Shown here: one piece after another, positions 13,016-24,400 of the stretch | How positions within the stretch are numbered: position 1 is the stretch's first letter | Layout: the number at the start of each line of letters is the position of its first letter | NCBI GenBank assembly: GCA_030248225.1 | Contig: JASANE010024922.1 | Span: 1 to 64,000 of the forward strand | Direction of reading: 5' to 3' | Source of the DNA: Trileptium ribeirensis | Taxonomy: Eukaryota > Nematoda > Enoplea > Enoplida > Thoracostomopsidae | DNA: 64,000 nt | Notes under the pieces: generated by a model | Told to the model about the DNA's origin: nothing | The model's input: the letters and a program-made list of their open reading frames with translations, nothing else | Database searches by the model: none | Translations under genes and position numbers: made by a program

Positions 13016-13613
13016 TAGAGCCCTGCGGGTAGAGGCGTTTTGCGTACCCGTACCCGCCCGTGAGCCGGCACCCCGTACCCGTACCCGCCCGTGAGCCGGC
13101 ACCCCGTACCCGTACCCGCCCGTACCCGTGAAACACCCGCGGGTACCCGTTATAATTGCATGAAGCCTACTACAAAATGTGATGAATTATTATGTAGTCT
13201 AAAACAACACGATAATTACACTGTGATTGCGAACCGTTATATGTTTGGTTCGTTCTTAAAATATGCTTTCGAAAAAGTTTACCGTTTAAGAGAGAAACGC
13301 TTCCGTTTCGCCTTACATCTATATATAATTGGACAAAAAAGCGAATATATTAGCTATAAAAGTATTACTGTTATTATTATTATTTTTTTAATTATTATTA
13401 TTATTTTTATTATTATTAATCGAATTCGGACATTTCAGAAAGTTGTTTTATAGAGAATTGTATATTTGTAAAATTTCACGGGTATCCGCGGGTACCCGTA
13501 AAATCACGATGCCTACCCGTACCCGTCCGTACCCGTAATGTGTTTACCCGTACCCGCGGGTACGCACGGGTACGGGTATACCCGCGGGTACGTGTACTAC
13601 CCGCAGCCTCCTA
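13016..13613. mobile_element. hAT-like MITE with CCCGTACCC-repeat ends and 8-bp TSD
   Basis: 598 bp flanked by a perfect 8-bp duplication GACGTGAT (13008-13015 and 13614-13621). Terminal inverted repeats: TAGAGCCCTGCGGGTAG on the left, TAGGAGGCTGCGGGTAG read inward on the right (13/17). Both ends carry long runs of GTACCC-type motifs, and the middle is AT-rich. The 8-bp duplication and size suggest a non-autonomous hAT element. No transposase. Confidence 0.85.
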
Positions 13614-13624
13614 GACGTGATCCA

Positions 13625-13850
13625 GTTCTACCCCTCCTGGTTTTGAGGATTGAAACAACCACTTTTTTAGGGTGATGATATCATGAACATAAATTTTTCC
13701 GACAAACAGTTTTCTTGTTGATGGGTCATTTGAAATGAATTTTTTATCAACCTGTTAGTTTTTGGGAGGGGATTTGCCATGCCCCCTCAAAACAGTTGTT
13801 TTATTAAAAATGGTGGGTGGGGGTCGGAAAATATTTATGTCCATGACACC
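13625..13850. repeat. Foldback-type sequence
   Basis: CATGAACATAAATTTTTCCGAC near the left end and GTCGGAAAATATTTATGTCCATG near the right end are inverted repeats around an internal GTTGATGGGTCA...ATCAACC stem. Probably a small hairpin element. Confidence 0.6.
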
Positions 13851-13999
13851 GTGACCCACTACCCAAAATTGAATGGGTTAATCACTTCCGTACCATGGAG
13901 GTAACGTTGAAATGCATCGCGAAATGGTCGGCCCGCTAATATAGAATAGCACGAAGTGTCATACTCTTCTCAAGAAGCCATCTTAAACTCTTGGTATAA

Positions 14000-15160
14000 A
14001 GTACTGCAGAATTATTTCTGGCAGCATCAGCTTTTATCTTCCAAGTCATTAATTGTGTCGAGGAATTATATTAAGCATTAATCAAAAAATATTCATGACC
14101 ATATTTAATGAGCAAAATAATTTCTTGCTTTTTGATCTCATTGAAACGGAGCGCGCGAAATTGGCGGAGTCTAAACCAATAGCTTTCTAGCCGTAAAAAT
14201 CGCTAAAAAATTCTTTTTTGTCCTACTGTGGATATACTAACTCACACCAGATAAATAGATCTTCACATTTTTATTTAATCACAAATTCAAGCTATTTGTG
14301 CCCTTTGATTAGACGCTAACCCGCCGACCACGTCTTCCGGTTCAAAATGGGCCCAAAGGGGTCAAAGGTCACATTTTTTGAAATTAGGTTGTCAGGATAG
14401 ATATCTTTCGCGACCTATATGTCGAGATGAAGGTTTCGCAGCCGAACAACCATGCAAAATTCTCTCATCGAGAACTACAACTTTTCTGTAACGCATTTTC
14501 ACTTCTCACTAAGAGCTATGAGCCAAATTTTAAAAACACCTAAAAAGTGAAAATTTTAAAATTTTTAAAAATCAAATTTTTTTGCTTGAGGAGAATGAAC
14601 TATGGTATTATAGAGCTATTTAACCCGTTATACAACTTGGTTTCATTGTTTCATTGACTGTCGTAGTAATTCTGCAGACAATTCCTGAGCAAAATTTGCT
14701 AAATTTCGACACCAGAAATAGTCAAATTTCGCCACTTTTCCAATATAGACGTCTGTAAGTTTTGATATATGACTGAAATGACCGTAGCAATGTAAGTATT
14801 GTCTTTGTATGATTGTGATCGTAACACTTTAAGCGGACTCAGAGATCTGCATTCGATACGACAAAATCGTCAACAAGAGCAGATTAGCCAGACTCACTCC
14901 GTTTCCCTTCAATTAGCGGCTTACTAGTGCCAGTAGAAAGTTGTGGTAACCGTAAGTTGTGGTAACCGTTGGGTTTACCACAGTGGTAGTAGCAAACATT
15001 AACTTCTGAAACATTGGTATTGAATGGATGCTAGGTATACACATTATAAGAATTATAAAAACTGTGCACGCAAACTCAGGTGCATATCCCAGGTGAATGC
15101 GGTACACAGCTATCTTACGTTGTAACGAGCCATGTATATAACCAAGATATATCATCCTGC
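14000..15160. other. Non-coding DNA, nothing recognised
   Basis: AT-rich sequence. A - strand open frame at 14913-15191 has no recognisable domain and is not called. Confidence 0.5.
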
Positions 15161-15164
15161 TAAG

Positions 15165-15490
15165 GACGGCATGCTTCGAGTGCGAAAACACAGTTGTCTT
15201 TGGTTTTAAACACCATCATTATTGATGTCACACTTCGAATGCGAAACGGCAGTTGTCCTTGATATTAAACATCTTAACGAAATCACCCTTCAAGTGTGAA
15301 AAAGCTGTGTTGTCCTTTGTTTTAAACATCATTATTGATGTCACACTTCGAGTGCGAAAAGGCTGTTGTCTGGCTTTAAAAAACATCATTAATGATGTTA
15401 CGCTTCTAGCGAAACAAGGCAGTTTCAAACAACATTAACAATGTCAAGCTTTAAGTGAAATAAGGCAGCTGTCCTTGATTTTAAACATCA
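15165..15490. repeat. About 62-bp tandem array
   Basis: Five diverged copies containing CACTTCGAGTGCGAAA, CAGTTGTCCTTG and TTTAAACATCATTATTGATG. Each copy is weakly self-complementary. Confidence 0.85.
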
Positions 15491-15614
15491 TTTCATTTCA
15501 ACCTCTAAGTTCCTGAATTCTGATTGTGTGGCTAAATTTTTTGCTGTGATTCTAAATTTAAAATTCTTAAAATATCGATATTTAATATTTAAATAAAATT
15601 ATTATTTAAATTTC

Positions 15615-15955
15615 CGGGTATCTGCTCCAGTAGGTGAGGTGAACATTCCACTTTTTACTGCTCCAGTAGGTGAGGTGAACATTCCACTTTTTACTGCTCC
15701 AGTAGGTGAGGTGAACATTCCACTTTTTACTGCTCCAGTAGGTGAGGTGAACATTCCACTTTTTACTGCTCTAGTAGGTGAGGTGAACATTCTACTTTTT
15801 ACTGCTCCAGTACGTGAGGTGAACATTCCACTTTTTACTGCTCCAGTAGGTGAAGTGAACATTCCACTTTTTACTGCTCCAGTAGGTGAGGTGAACATTC
15901 CGCTTTTTCCTGCTCCACTAGGTGAGGTGAACATTCCACTTTTTACTGCTAAGTG
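15615..15955. repeat. 36-bp minisatellite, open on both strands
   Basis: Nine to ten copies of a 36-bp unit (TGCTCCAGTAGGTGAGGTGA + ACATTCCACTTTTTAC). Because 36 is a multiple of 3, both strands stay open. The + strand reads a VGEVNIPLFTAP repeat and the - strand a GAVKSGMFTSPT repeat. No start context, signal peptide or splice sites support a gene. Confidence 0.95.
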
Positions 15956-15969
15956 CACTAAAATTTAGT

Positions 15970-18345
15970 TTATTATGACATGATGTATAGTGGACGTATT
16001 GATTTGGTTCAAATTTTAAACGCGTTTTAGAGCTCAGTTTGTTTATATATAATGAATTCATATCGCTCATTTATTGTTTTAAAATAACGAAAAATATTGT
16101 CACCGCAACTTTATTCTAAACCAAATGAATCCAAATCCTATCGGTGTTGGTGCTGGTACCCTATCCTATTGCCAGATATCGCGCAGTGTTAAAATTTAAC
16201 ACAACCCAATTATAACATAGGCCCAATATTATCATGATTAAGTCGCTGTTGTATCTGTCTGCGGTTTTTCAAGGAACTTAGATTATCGAAAACTTGACAT
16301 CCTAATGGTCACAGCGAAACTTCTATTATAGCGGTTGGACGTGTCGGAATTTACGATACATTGAGCACATACCGATGGAGTTAGCCATTTCACGTATAAG
16401 ATTCGGCGGTTTGGTATATGAGATAACACAAGGTTTCAGTCGGACAAATTCCAGTCAAAACATTATCACAATTTTGCTAAGGTTGAAATTATCTATTTTT
16501 CTATCGCATGACTAAAGAAACATATCGAAATATATATCAATAAAAGCGTCATAAAACCATATCAAGAAACCCAGCAGATAAATCTCTTTTACTATCAGTC
16601 ACGTGTAGCCGTATATGTCACTTAACAGAAATATTTCCAGAGTTACTATAAAGTTACTACGTTCCGGTACATATACCTTATATCATTGACTCATGAATGC
16701 GTAATGATATTAATAACAAACCATGAGAACATAGATTAAATGTGTTCTGTTTATGCAATTATATCTGCAATCATTGCCTAAATATTATATAAAACATGTG
16801 ACAGAATCATATTTTTAATCAAATTTGGAGATTAAAAAAGTACCAACTTCTGTTAGTTCTACTTATCTGAATTATAACTATAACATAGATAGTAATAAAA
16901 CGAATTAAATGCCAAACTAGTCAAATCTTCTTCTATGGCTTACTCGAGATTACAGCCATATCGATCGGTATGTTTTAATTGTGTGGTATACAACATTTTT
17001 ATTCGTAAAAAACCCACTCATTAGATTTGACTAGAAACTAAGAAAGGCAACTAGACTGTTCGTTTTATTGTTCGCCTCAAAACTATTTTTAAGTTATGTA
17101 TAATTAGTCTTTACTGCACTAAAATTTGTCAGTAGCAAATGTAATGCACGGCAAATGAAATGGGGTCTTAGCAATAATGTGGCACTGAAACTATCAATGT
17201 TTTTACTGCTGCATTATTATTGTGGGTATCGAACGGTAATTCTTGATTAAATCTGCCAAAGGATCTATTAGTTTATAATAATTATATTGATGCGCAAATC
17301 CACTTTAGGTACGTACACATGGGCTGTTCTTTTAGCAAGTTAGCTCACCATTACAAACCTGACTGACGACCGCGCACAAATCGGAATTTTCCCTTATGTA
17401 CAGGGACACGATTTCCGATGCAGTAACACGTAGGCCGTGTTTGCGGTCACTAATTTACAATCCAGTATTGCAATTTAGTGACCGAAACCATTTGAAAACA
17501 CAATCGCAATGTAGTAATTTATAGGTTACAATTATGTTGTCATACACCATAGCGCTTTGTCGAGCCATTTGATGAACGCTTAACAATCGTGCGTGATCGG
17601 TAGACATATGCGTAAACAATTTGCTTTCATACGTCACTTAGGCCATGTTCTCGTTCCGAACGATTAGGCTATTATAAAACTGGGCTACGTAAAAAGAGCA
17701 GTTGTTATCATTAGACAACATATACTTGACAGTGATCACATGAGCGTTCTTTATTCGCTGAAGTCCTGGTGTTGCTTGCACCATCTTTTTGTGGAGCATA
17801 GAACTTTGATGTCCGTGTTGAATCGCTGTTATTAGTTGAATGCTTAGGATGTTTACAGCTCAATATCGTTTCAATTATCTGATAATCAATTGTGCTTTTC
17901 GAAGCTATTTCGAAATATATACCTCATAAATGTTTTGCTAAGGTTTGCAAAACTATCAATTTCTGATGATTTCGTGTTGTAGCTTACTGTGCTATAAGAT
18001 TGTAGGTGAAGGTAATATGTATATCATTTCTGTTAGGAGTTTTTTGTATTCTTACCCATTTACCATGTTTAACTATAGAACACATAGCAAAGCTATGCCG
18101 GCGGGGTTGCCTCTGGAATTACGTCGAGGAGCAGCCATTGAACCAACTTTGTACGACGTTCAGCTCGAATTGTTCCGGGTTGCTCGTAGTTGGCTTGGTA
18201 CACCAATGCTCGAAACCCAGTTGTAATATCGGTGATAATAAAAACTCGATTTGAGCTAAAATGAAACATGTATCATTATCGTTACCATCTTATCAGTACA
18301 CTGTGATAATTGTAGATCGTCTTTAATCACGTAATTTATTTTCAG
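15970..18345. other. No exon supported upstream of first MAGUK exon
   Basis: AT-rich, no repeat array. The L27-encoding exons of the MAGUK gene would be expected on this side but I could not recognise them. An open stretch at 18071-18226 is discussed under rejected items. Confidence 0.5.
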
Positions 18346-18492
18346 GCACTTGTTGGAACACCCGTAGACGCAGATGGCGAACCCGGAACTGGAATTCTCA
18401 GAGGTCTTTCGTACATGGACGAAAATACTGCCTACAAATCTTTCCGAACTGTGGGTATCCGTAAACCAAAAGGACAACACCCGGACAATTTG
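18346..18492 (+). CDS. MAGUK exon: linker and start of PDZ
   Basis: 147 nt, phase 0 at both ends, 49 codons. Acceptor follows TTTTCAG and the donor is TTG|GTAAGT. It encodes a Gly/Asp-rich linker and then FRTVGIRK, the first beta strand of an MPP2/6-type PDZ. It is the first exon I can support; the upstream exon should end in phase 0. The following intron of 12,820 bp is by far the longest in the gene. Confidence 0.9.
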
Positions 18493-21400
18493 GTAAGTCT
18501 AATGGTGTTTTGTACTACTGCTTTGAGTGATCTTGAGCTTTGCAGGCCGGTTGGATCTGTTGAAAAAACTAAGAAAGCCAACACGTGGTATATCATACAT
18601 GCCGAAGCAGGGGTTCAGGGGCTGCCCTCTGAAACCTTGAGCTCCCACCACCCACAAGAGATGGTCTATCGCCGAGGGTAGCCCACACTGTGCGCGGCAC
18701 CCCTGCCCCCTCCACCCCACGAGACCTCGGAGCGTTTGCATGTATGTGGTATAATTGTATTCATCGTGAATCATTGTTGCACTTTATATGAAAAACGAAA
18801 ATACATCATCTGTTCAATTTTCTCCATAAAACTAAAATTTTGTGCCGTTTTTCTCTATTAAATTTATCCGTTTTAGCACTTCATTTTTCTCCGTACAATT
18901 TTAAGTTGATTTTAGGGAGGTGATTTCAGAATTATTTCAGACCAAGAGTATCTGTTATCGTTCCAAACAGGTAACCGTCAACATTTCGTATCTTACCTGA
19001 TTTAGATATAGTAAACACATATTTAATCCTAACATTTAAAAGTTGCCAAATATTGACAGGGTTCACTTTATGCAGGATGGCGAGCCTTCTTATTTTGCGA
19101 TAGATGTGCACAATTGGTTGGACGAGTCTTTCCCTTATTGTTGGCCGAGGCACACAGGTTCTGTCGAATGGCTTGCTTATTCTCCTGAATCTATACCTTT
19201 CTGACTTTTTCTGCGCGAAGTATTGAAGTCGAATGCATACGAACACAAACCCTGTTGTGCCTAAAAGAAGCTATATCGGAAGATCTCCCTTAAGGTGCAT
19301 CACATGGTCTGCCGAAGTGTGCGTTTTCGACCGGAAGAATGGATTGCTCTAAGAGGCGCCAGGTTCGCACTTACAGTACGAGAGTACATGAGAGCACATG
19401 CATACGAATACTCTTTTATTTGGCGCGAAGGGTCAATTTAACCCTGGGGCGTTACTTATGGGACACCCAATATATCAGCTTGTGTGTCTAGCAAAGCGTC
19501 GGCATCTATGGTGTTTACAATAATCTAGCGAGACCGCATGTAGATTATCGACCTGATAATCATCTGCCATTTTCTGTATTTATGCTGTAAAATGGCCTTA
19601 CTTGAATTTGGAATCGTTAGAGGAAAATAGGAACAGTGTTTTGGCTGCTAAAATTACCCTCTCATTTAGGACCCGGCAAAACACGAAATTGTGGCCATTA
19701 TTATCACCCTCGAATTGAGAACTCGACTAAAACGGCATTTTGGCCTGCTCGCAATAAGAAGTCCGCTAAACGCGGTGCTTTGGCTTTTGAAATTAACCTC
19801 GTATCTCGGGGCTAAACGCTGCGTTTTGACTGTTAAAATCGATCTCGTATTTATTCTACGGCTAAAAAAGTCGGCATTTTGGCTATTAAGATGAGCCTGG
19901 CTTGACAAGCTGGCTTAATACGGTGTTCTGGCTACAGAAAACCTCATATTGATGCCGCGGCTAAACACGGCATTTTGGCTGTTAAGATCAGACTCGCTTG
20001 ACACATTGTTTTTTTGGCTGTCGAAATTAACCTCGTATTTATCCCGCAGCTAAACACAGCAGTTTGACTGTTAAAATTGACGTCGTATTTATTCCACGGC
20101 TAATACCGACATTTTCGCTAATTAGATAAGCCTGATTTGACACACTGGCTAAACACGGTGTTCTGGCTACTGAAAAACCTCATATTGATGCCGCAGCTAA
20201 ACACGGCATTTTGGCTGTTAAGATCAGCCTCGCTTGACACATTGTTTTTTGGCTGTCGAAATTAACCTCGTATTTATCCCGCAGTTAAACACAGCAGTTT
20301 GACTGTTAAAATTGACGTCGTATTTATTCCACGGCTAATACCGACATTTTCGCTAATTAGATAAGCCTGGTTTGACACACTGGCTAAACACGATGTTCTG
20401 GCTATTGAAAAAATTTCATGTTTTTGCCATGGTTAAACACGGCATTTTGGCTGTTAAGATCAGCCCCGCTCAACTCATTGGCTAAACAGGGCGTTTTGGC
20501 TGCTGAAATTAACATCGTATATATTCCTCTGCTAAATATGGCGTTTCGACTGTTAAAATTAACTACGTATTTATTCCTCCCTTAAAGCCGGCATTTTGGC
20601 TGTTAAGGTCAGCCTCGCTTGACACAATGGCTAAATACAGCGTTTTGAAAAACCTAATATTTATCCCGCGGCTAAACACGGCATTTTGATTGTTAAGATC
20701 AGCCTCGCTTGTCACACTGGCTAAACAGGGCGTTTGGGCTGCTGAAATGAACCTCGTATATATCCCGTGGCTAAATCCGGCGTTTTGACTATTAAAATTA
20801 ACTTCGTATTTATTTCTCCGATAAAGACGGCATTTTGACTATTAAGATCAGCCTCGCTTAACATACTGGCTAAACACAGCGTTTCGGCTGTTGAAATTAA
20901 CCTCGTATTTATCCATTGGATAAAAACTGCATTTTGGCCATTAAGATCGTGGTCGCAGTAGGAAGTCTACTAAACACGGTGCTTTGGTTTTAACATTACA
21001 CTCGTATTCATTCCAAGGCTAAAACGGCATCTTGACTATTAAGATTATACTCGCTTGACACATTGGCTAAACTTGGCGTTTTGGCTGTTGAAATTAACCT
21101 CGTATCCCGAGGCTAAACACTGCATTTTGACCGTTAAAATTAACTTCGTATATATCCCGCGATTAAATACGGCGTTTTGACTGTTAAAATTAACTTCGTA
21201 TTTATTCCTCGGCTAAAGCCGCCATTTTGGCTATCAAGATCAGTCTCGCTTGACACACTGGCTAAACACGGAGTTTTGGCTGTTGAAAAAAAGTCATATT
21301 TATCCTGCCGATAAACACGGTATTTTGGCTGTTAGGGTTAGCCTCACTTGACACATTTGCTAAACGCTGTGTTTTGGCTGTTGAAATTAACCTCGTATTT

Positions 21401-24400
21401 ATTTCGTTCGTTTTGACTACTAATATTATCATATATTTATCCTTCGGCTAAAGACGGCATTTTGGCTTTTAAGATCCCACTCGCTACGCAGGTTAAATAC
21501 GGCATTTTGCTGCTATTTCGGATTGACACCCAACCTAAAAAGGCGATTTGTCTATTAAGATTAAAGTTCGCAACCGAGAGGTCACATAAATACAACGAAA
21601 AGTATTTTTATTTTACAAAATATTTAACATTTCGATGGTTAACATTTCAATTAAGGATCCAATAGGGCAGTCCAGAACAAGACCATCTCACCCTGTGAAA
21701 TGTCAACGAGAATGGCTTTGCAGATGGGCCGGCGGTCCAGAACTAGACAATAGGATCATCCCACCCAGGAGTGAAAAGACTAATAAAATAGCTTTGAAGA
21801 TCGCCTTGCGGTCCAGGTCTGGAACACTAGTGTATCTCACCCAGCACTGAAAAGACTAAGAAAATAGATTTGAAGATGGGCCGACGGTCCAGACCTACAC
21901 AAGTAGACCATCTCACCCAGCAATTAAAGACTAAGAAAATCGTTTTGAAGATGTGTCGGTGGTCCAGAACTATAATACCACGAGACAATCTCACTCAGGA
22001 GTGAAAAAACTAAAAAAATAGATTTGAAGAAGGACCAGCGGTAGAGAACTAGACTTTTGAGCTGATTATATACTATGTATGGAGCTCAGTGATAAGAAAA
22101 AATATCCATAACTTAGCGTATTGCGCTGTGTAGAAAGTCCTGTTTCTAATACTTATTACGCTGTCAGATTTGCAGTGTCGGATAGTGGATTGGAGTTGAT
22201 TTAATGAGAAGTACAACGTAATTTTTTTGTCACTTCTTCTGTATGCCGATTTGACAACAAGGTCCTAGACTAAAAATTATTAGTTTCCTAATTAATGCAA
22301 GATACAAATATAATGATTTAGTGTTTACCAATTACCGGTAACTGTAATAAAACGCTTACACAATGCATATGACGACAAAATGCGAAAACAATGTCATATC
22401 CTTACGATAAAAGTTTATTAAATCACTTCGAGGTACAATATAACTAATGGATCCGACACACAATAATAGCATTATTAATTGCTTTGTTAGCAATTTTGAG
22501 TTCGTTTCTATTATAGTTCAGGATAACATTTTTTGAAATTCCCTTTACTATTTAGCAAATCAAATATATAATGCTGATGTGTTAGTCGCATGCTTTCAAC
22601 TAAATCCGATACAGTATATTGATTAATTTTCGCAAGCAAAGCTAATTATTCGTTGTTATAATATTTGTTTTGCCAAGTTTTGCGATTAAGTAATATTGTG
22701 TTGTTAAACATTAATCTTACGCATGGATCTCCATCGGTTTGACTAGTTTCGATATTATATAGGATTTTGGGGAAATTTTGCAAAATCATTTTGATATTTT
22801 GGTGACTTTGAATTTTCACAGTGTGCTATCGTGAGACAGAATCTATTTTATATTTCTTCGGAACGAAATCTCTTATTTTTCATCACCGTTCCTCAGGATG
22901 GTAGTGTATAAAATATTTGATTTTCCTTATCGCATGTCTGTGTTTCTGACACACAGTGTGGAATGTTACACTCGATTAACAGTTTGTTGTTCAATAATTC
23001 AAGACATTCAGGCTACTACCTGCTGCAAAGCTTATGTCATAGAAATAATTGTGAATTGTTCACGAGTGTTTTTGTTTACACCTTTTGTCAGAATAAGCCG
23101 TATCAGTTATCGTTAAACCACATTGCCCAATCTGGTGATTGCAATATACATACTTGTCAAACACAGCTGCTAGACGTCGACCAATGTTCGAAAGTGAGGT
23201 GTACGGCAAATGCCTCGTTATTGTCGGTTCATATTTAAGCGCTATGTTTTAACTATAATCTCTACTGAAAAAAACTGCTATTACCAACTTTACATGTAGT
23301 CGATGCCAAAACGCTGAATACAATTACACATATCGCAAACTGGCGTATTGCACAAAAATTAAAACAATTAAAACAAAACTTTTAAACATACAACTCTAAA
23401 TAAAGTCTGCGGTGACATCATCCATTACAATATTTGGATTTTTATATCTCCTAACAGACATCATAACTGTGTCTTTTAGCTAACTTTGGTTCAGTCGTTA
23501 TGCCTAAACTTGCCATGCTCTCCTGAGCATAATTGTTTTAAGTAATCCTAGATGTAGCTGTATTTTCAGACTCAGTTTCATAAAAATTCAACTAGTTAAA
23601 TCGATGGCCAAATATAACCACATGTGCTTGGTGTTGACAGTTCCAGATAAAAATTGTTATCTGGTATTACAAACATACTTTAGATGTATTCGACACGGCA
23701 AACGCTGAATACTATTACACAAATCTCACGAAAATTACCGACATATATCTTTAAGTACGCTATCCTAATTAAAGCCTGTGGTGACAGCATCAATTACAAG
23801 ATTTGGATATTGATAGCTTCTAACAGACATCATAAGTGTGTTTTCTGTTAATAGCATATTCTGTGTGAATATACTTCAGTAGATAGTGCCTATAACAGTT
23901 GGTTTTGGCATCCAAGTAAATTAGAAAGAACATACATGAATATTGGCATGCTGAAGTAATAGGTGCTAACGAGTTGATTTACATAGGCTTTTACCGAAAA
24001 TGTTGATTTTTAGTTTTTAGTAGTTTTGTAGTTTTTAGTAAAAAAATGTTGTTTTCTGAGGACACAGGAATGTGATTCTTTGTTGCTCCGCAGAAGATGT
24101 TATTCTCAGAAGATATATAAAAAATACTAACCGTTCATAAGTATAGCCTATGCAGCGCGAAGTGTTATGCCGAAATCGGGTTGATTCATGGCTCGGAAGC
24201 AATTATTAGCCTTATAAAGTGTAAAATAAATTGGATGGATAAAGTAGTTCTCATGCGAGTGGATTTTTGTATTTGTTGGTATATTGTAAGTAGATCGTAT
24301 TTTTATCACAAATGACCATTTCGCTATCGTTGATATTATTTTATTTTAGTAAAAATCATCTTACTGAACGGGGTAAATGTGCTGGTGATGTCAATCCAAA

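Larger units (their letters stand above)
12940..13994. mobile_element. Probable MITE family B copy split by a later insertion
   Basis: The left flank AAGAGTGCATAATG...AAGAGTATGATG and the right flank AAGTGTCATACTCTTC...AAACTCTTGG are inverted relatives of the family B ends. Between them sits the CCCGTACCC element at 13016-13613. The boundaries are diverged, so this is tentative. Confidence 0.45.

Noticed and set aside
18071..18226. Open stretch just before the first MAGUK exon, reading LPLELRRGAAIEPTLYDVQL and on to GTPMLETQ
   Set aside because: It has coding-like composition, but no good donor exists in the required phase before its TAA, and it does not resemble an L27 domain. Not called as an exon.
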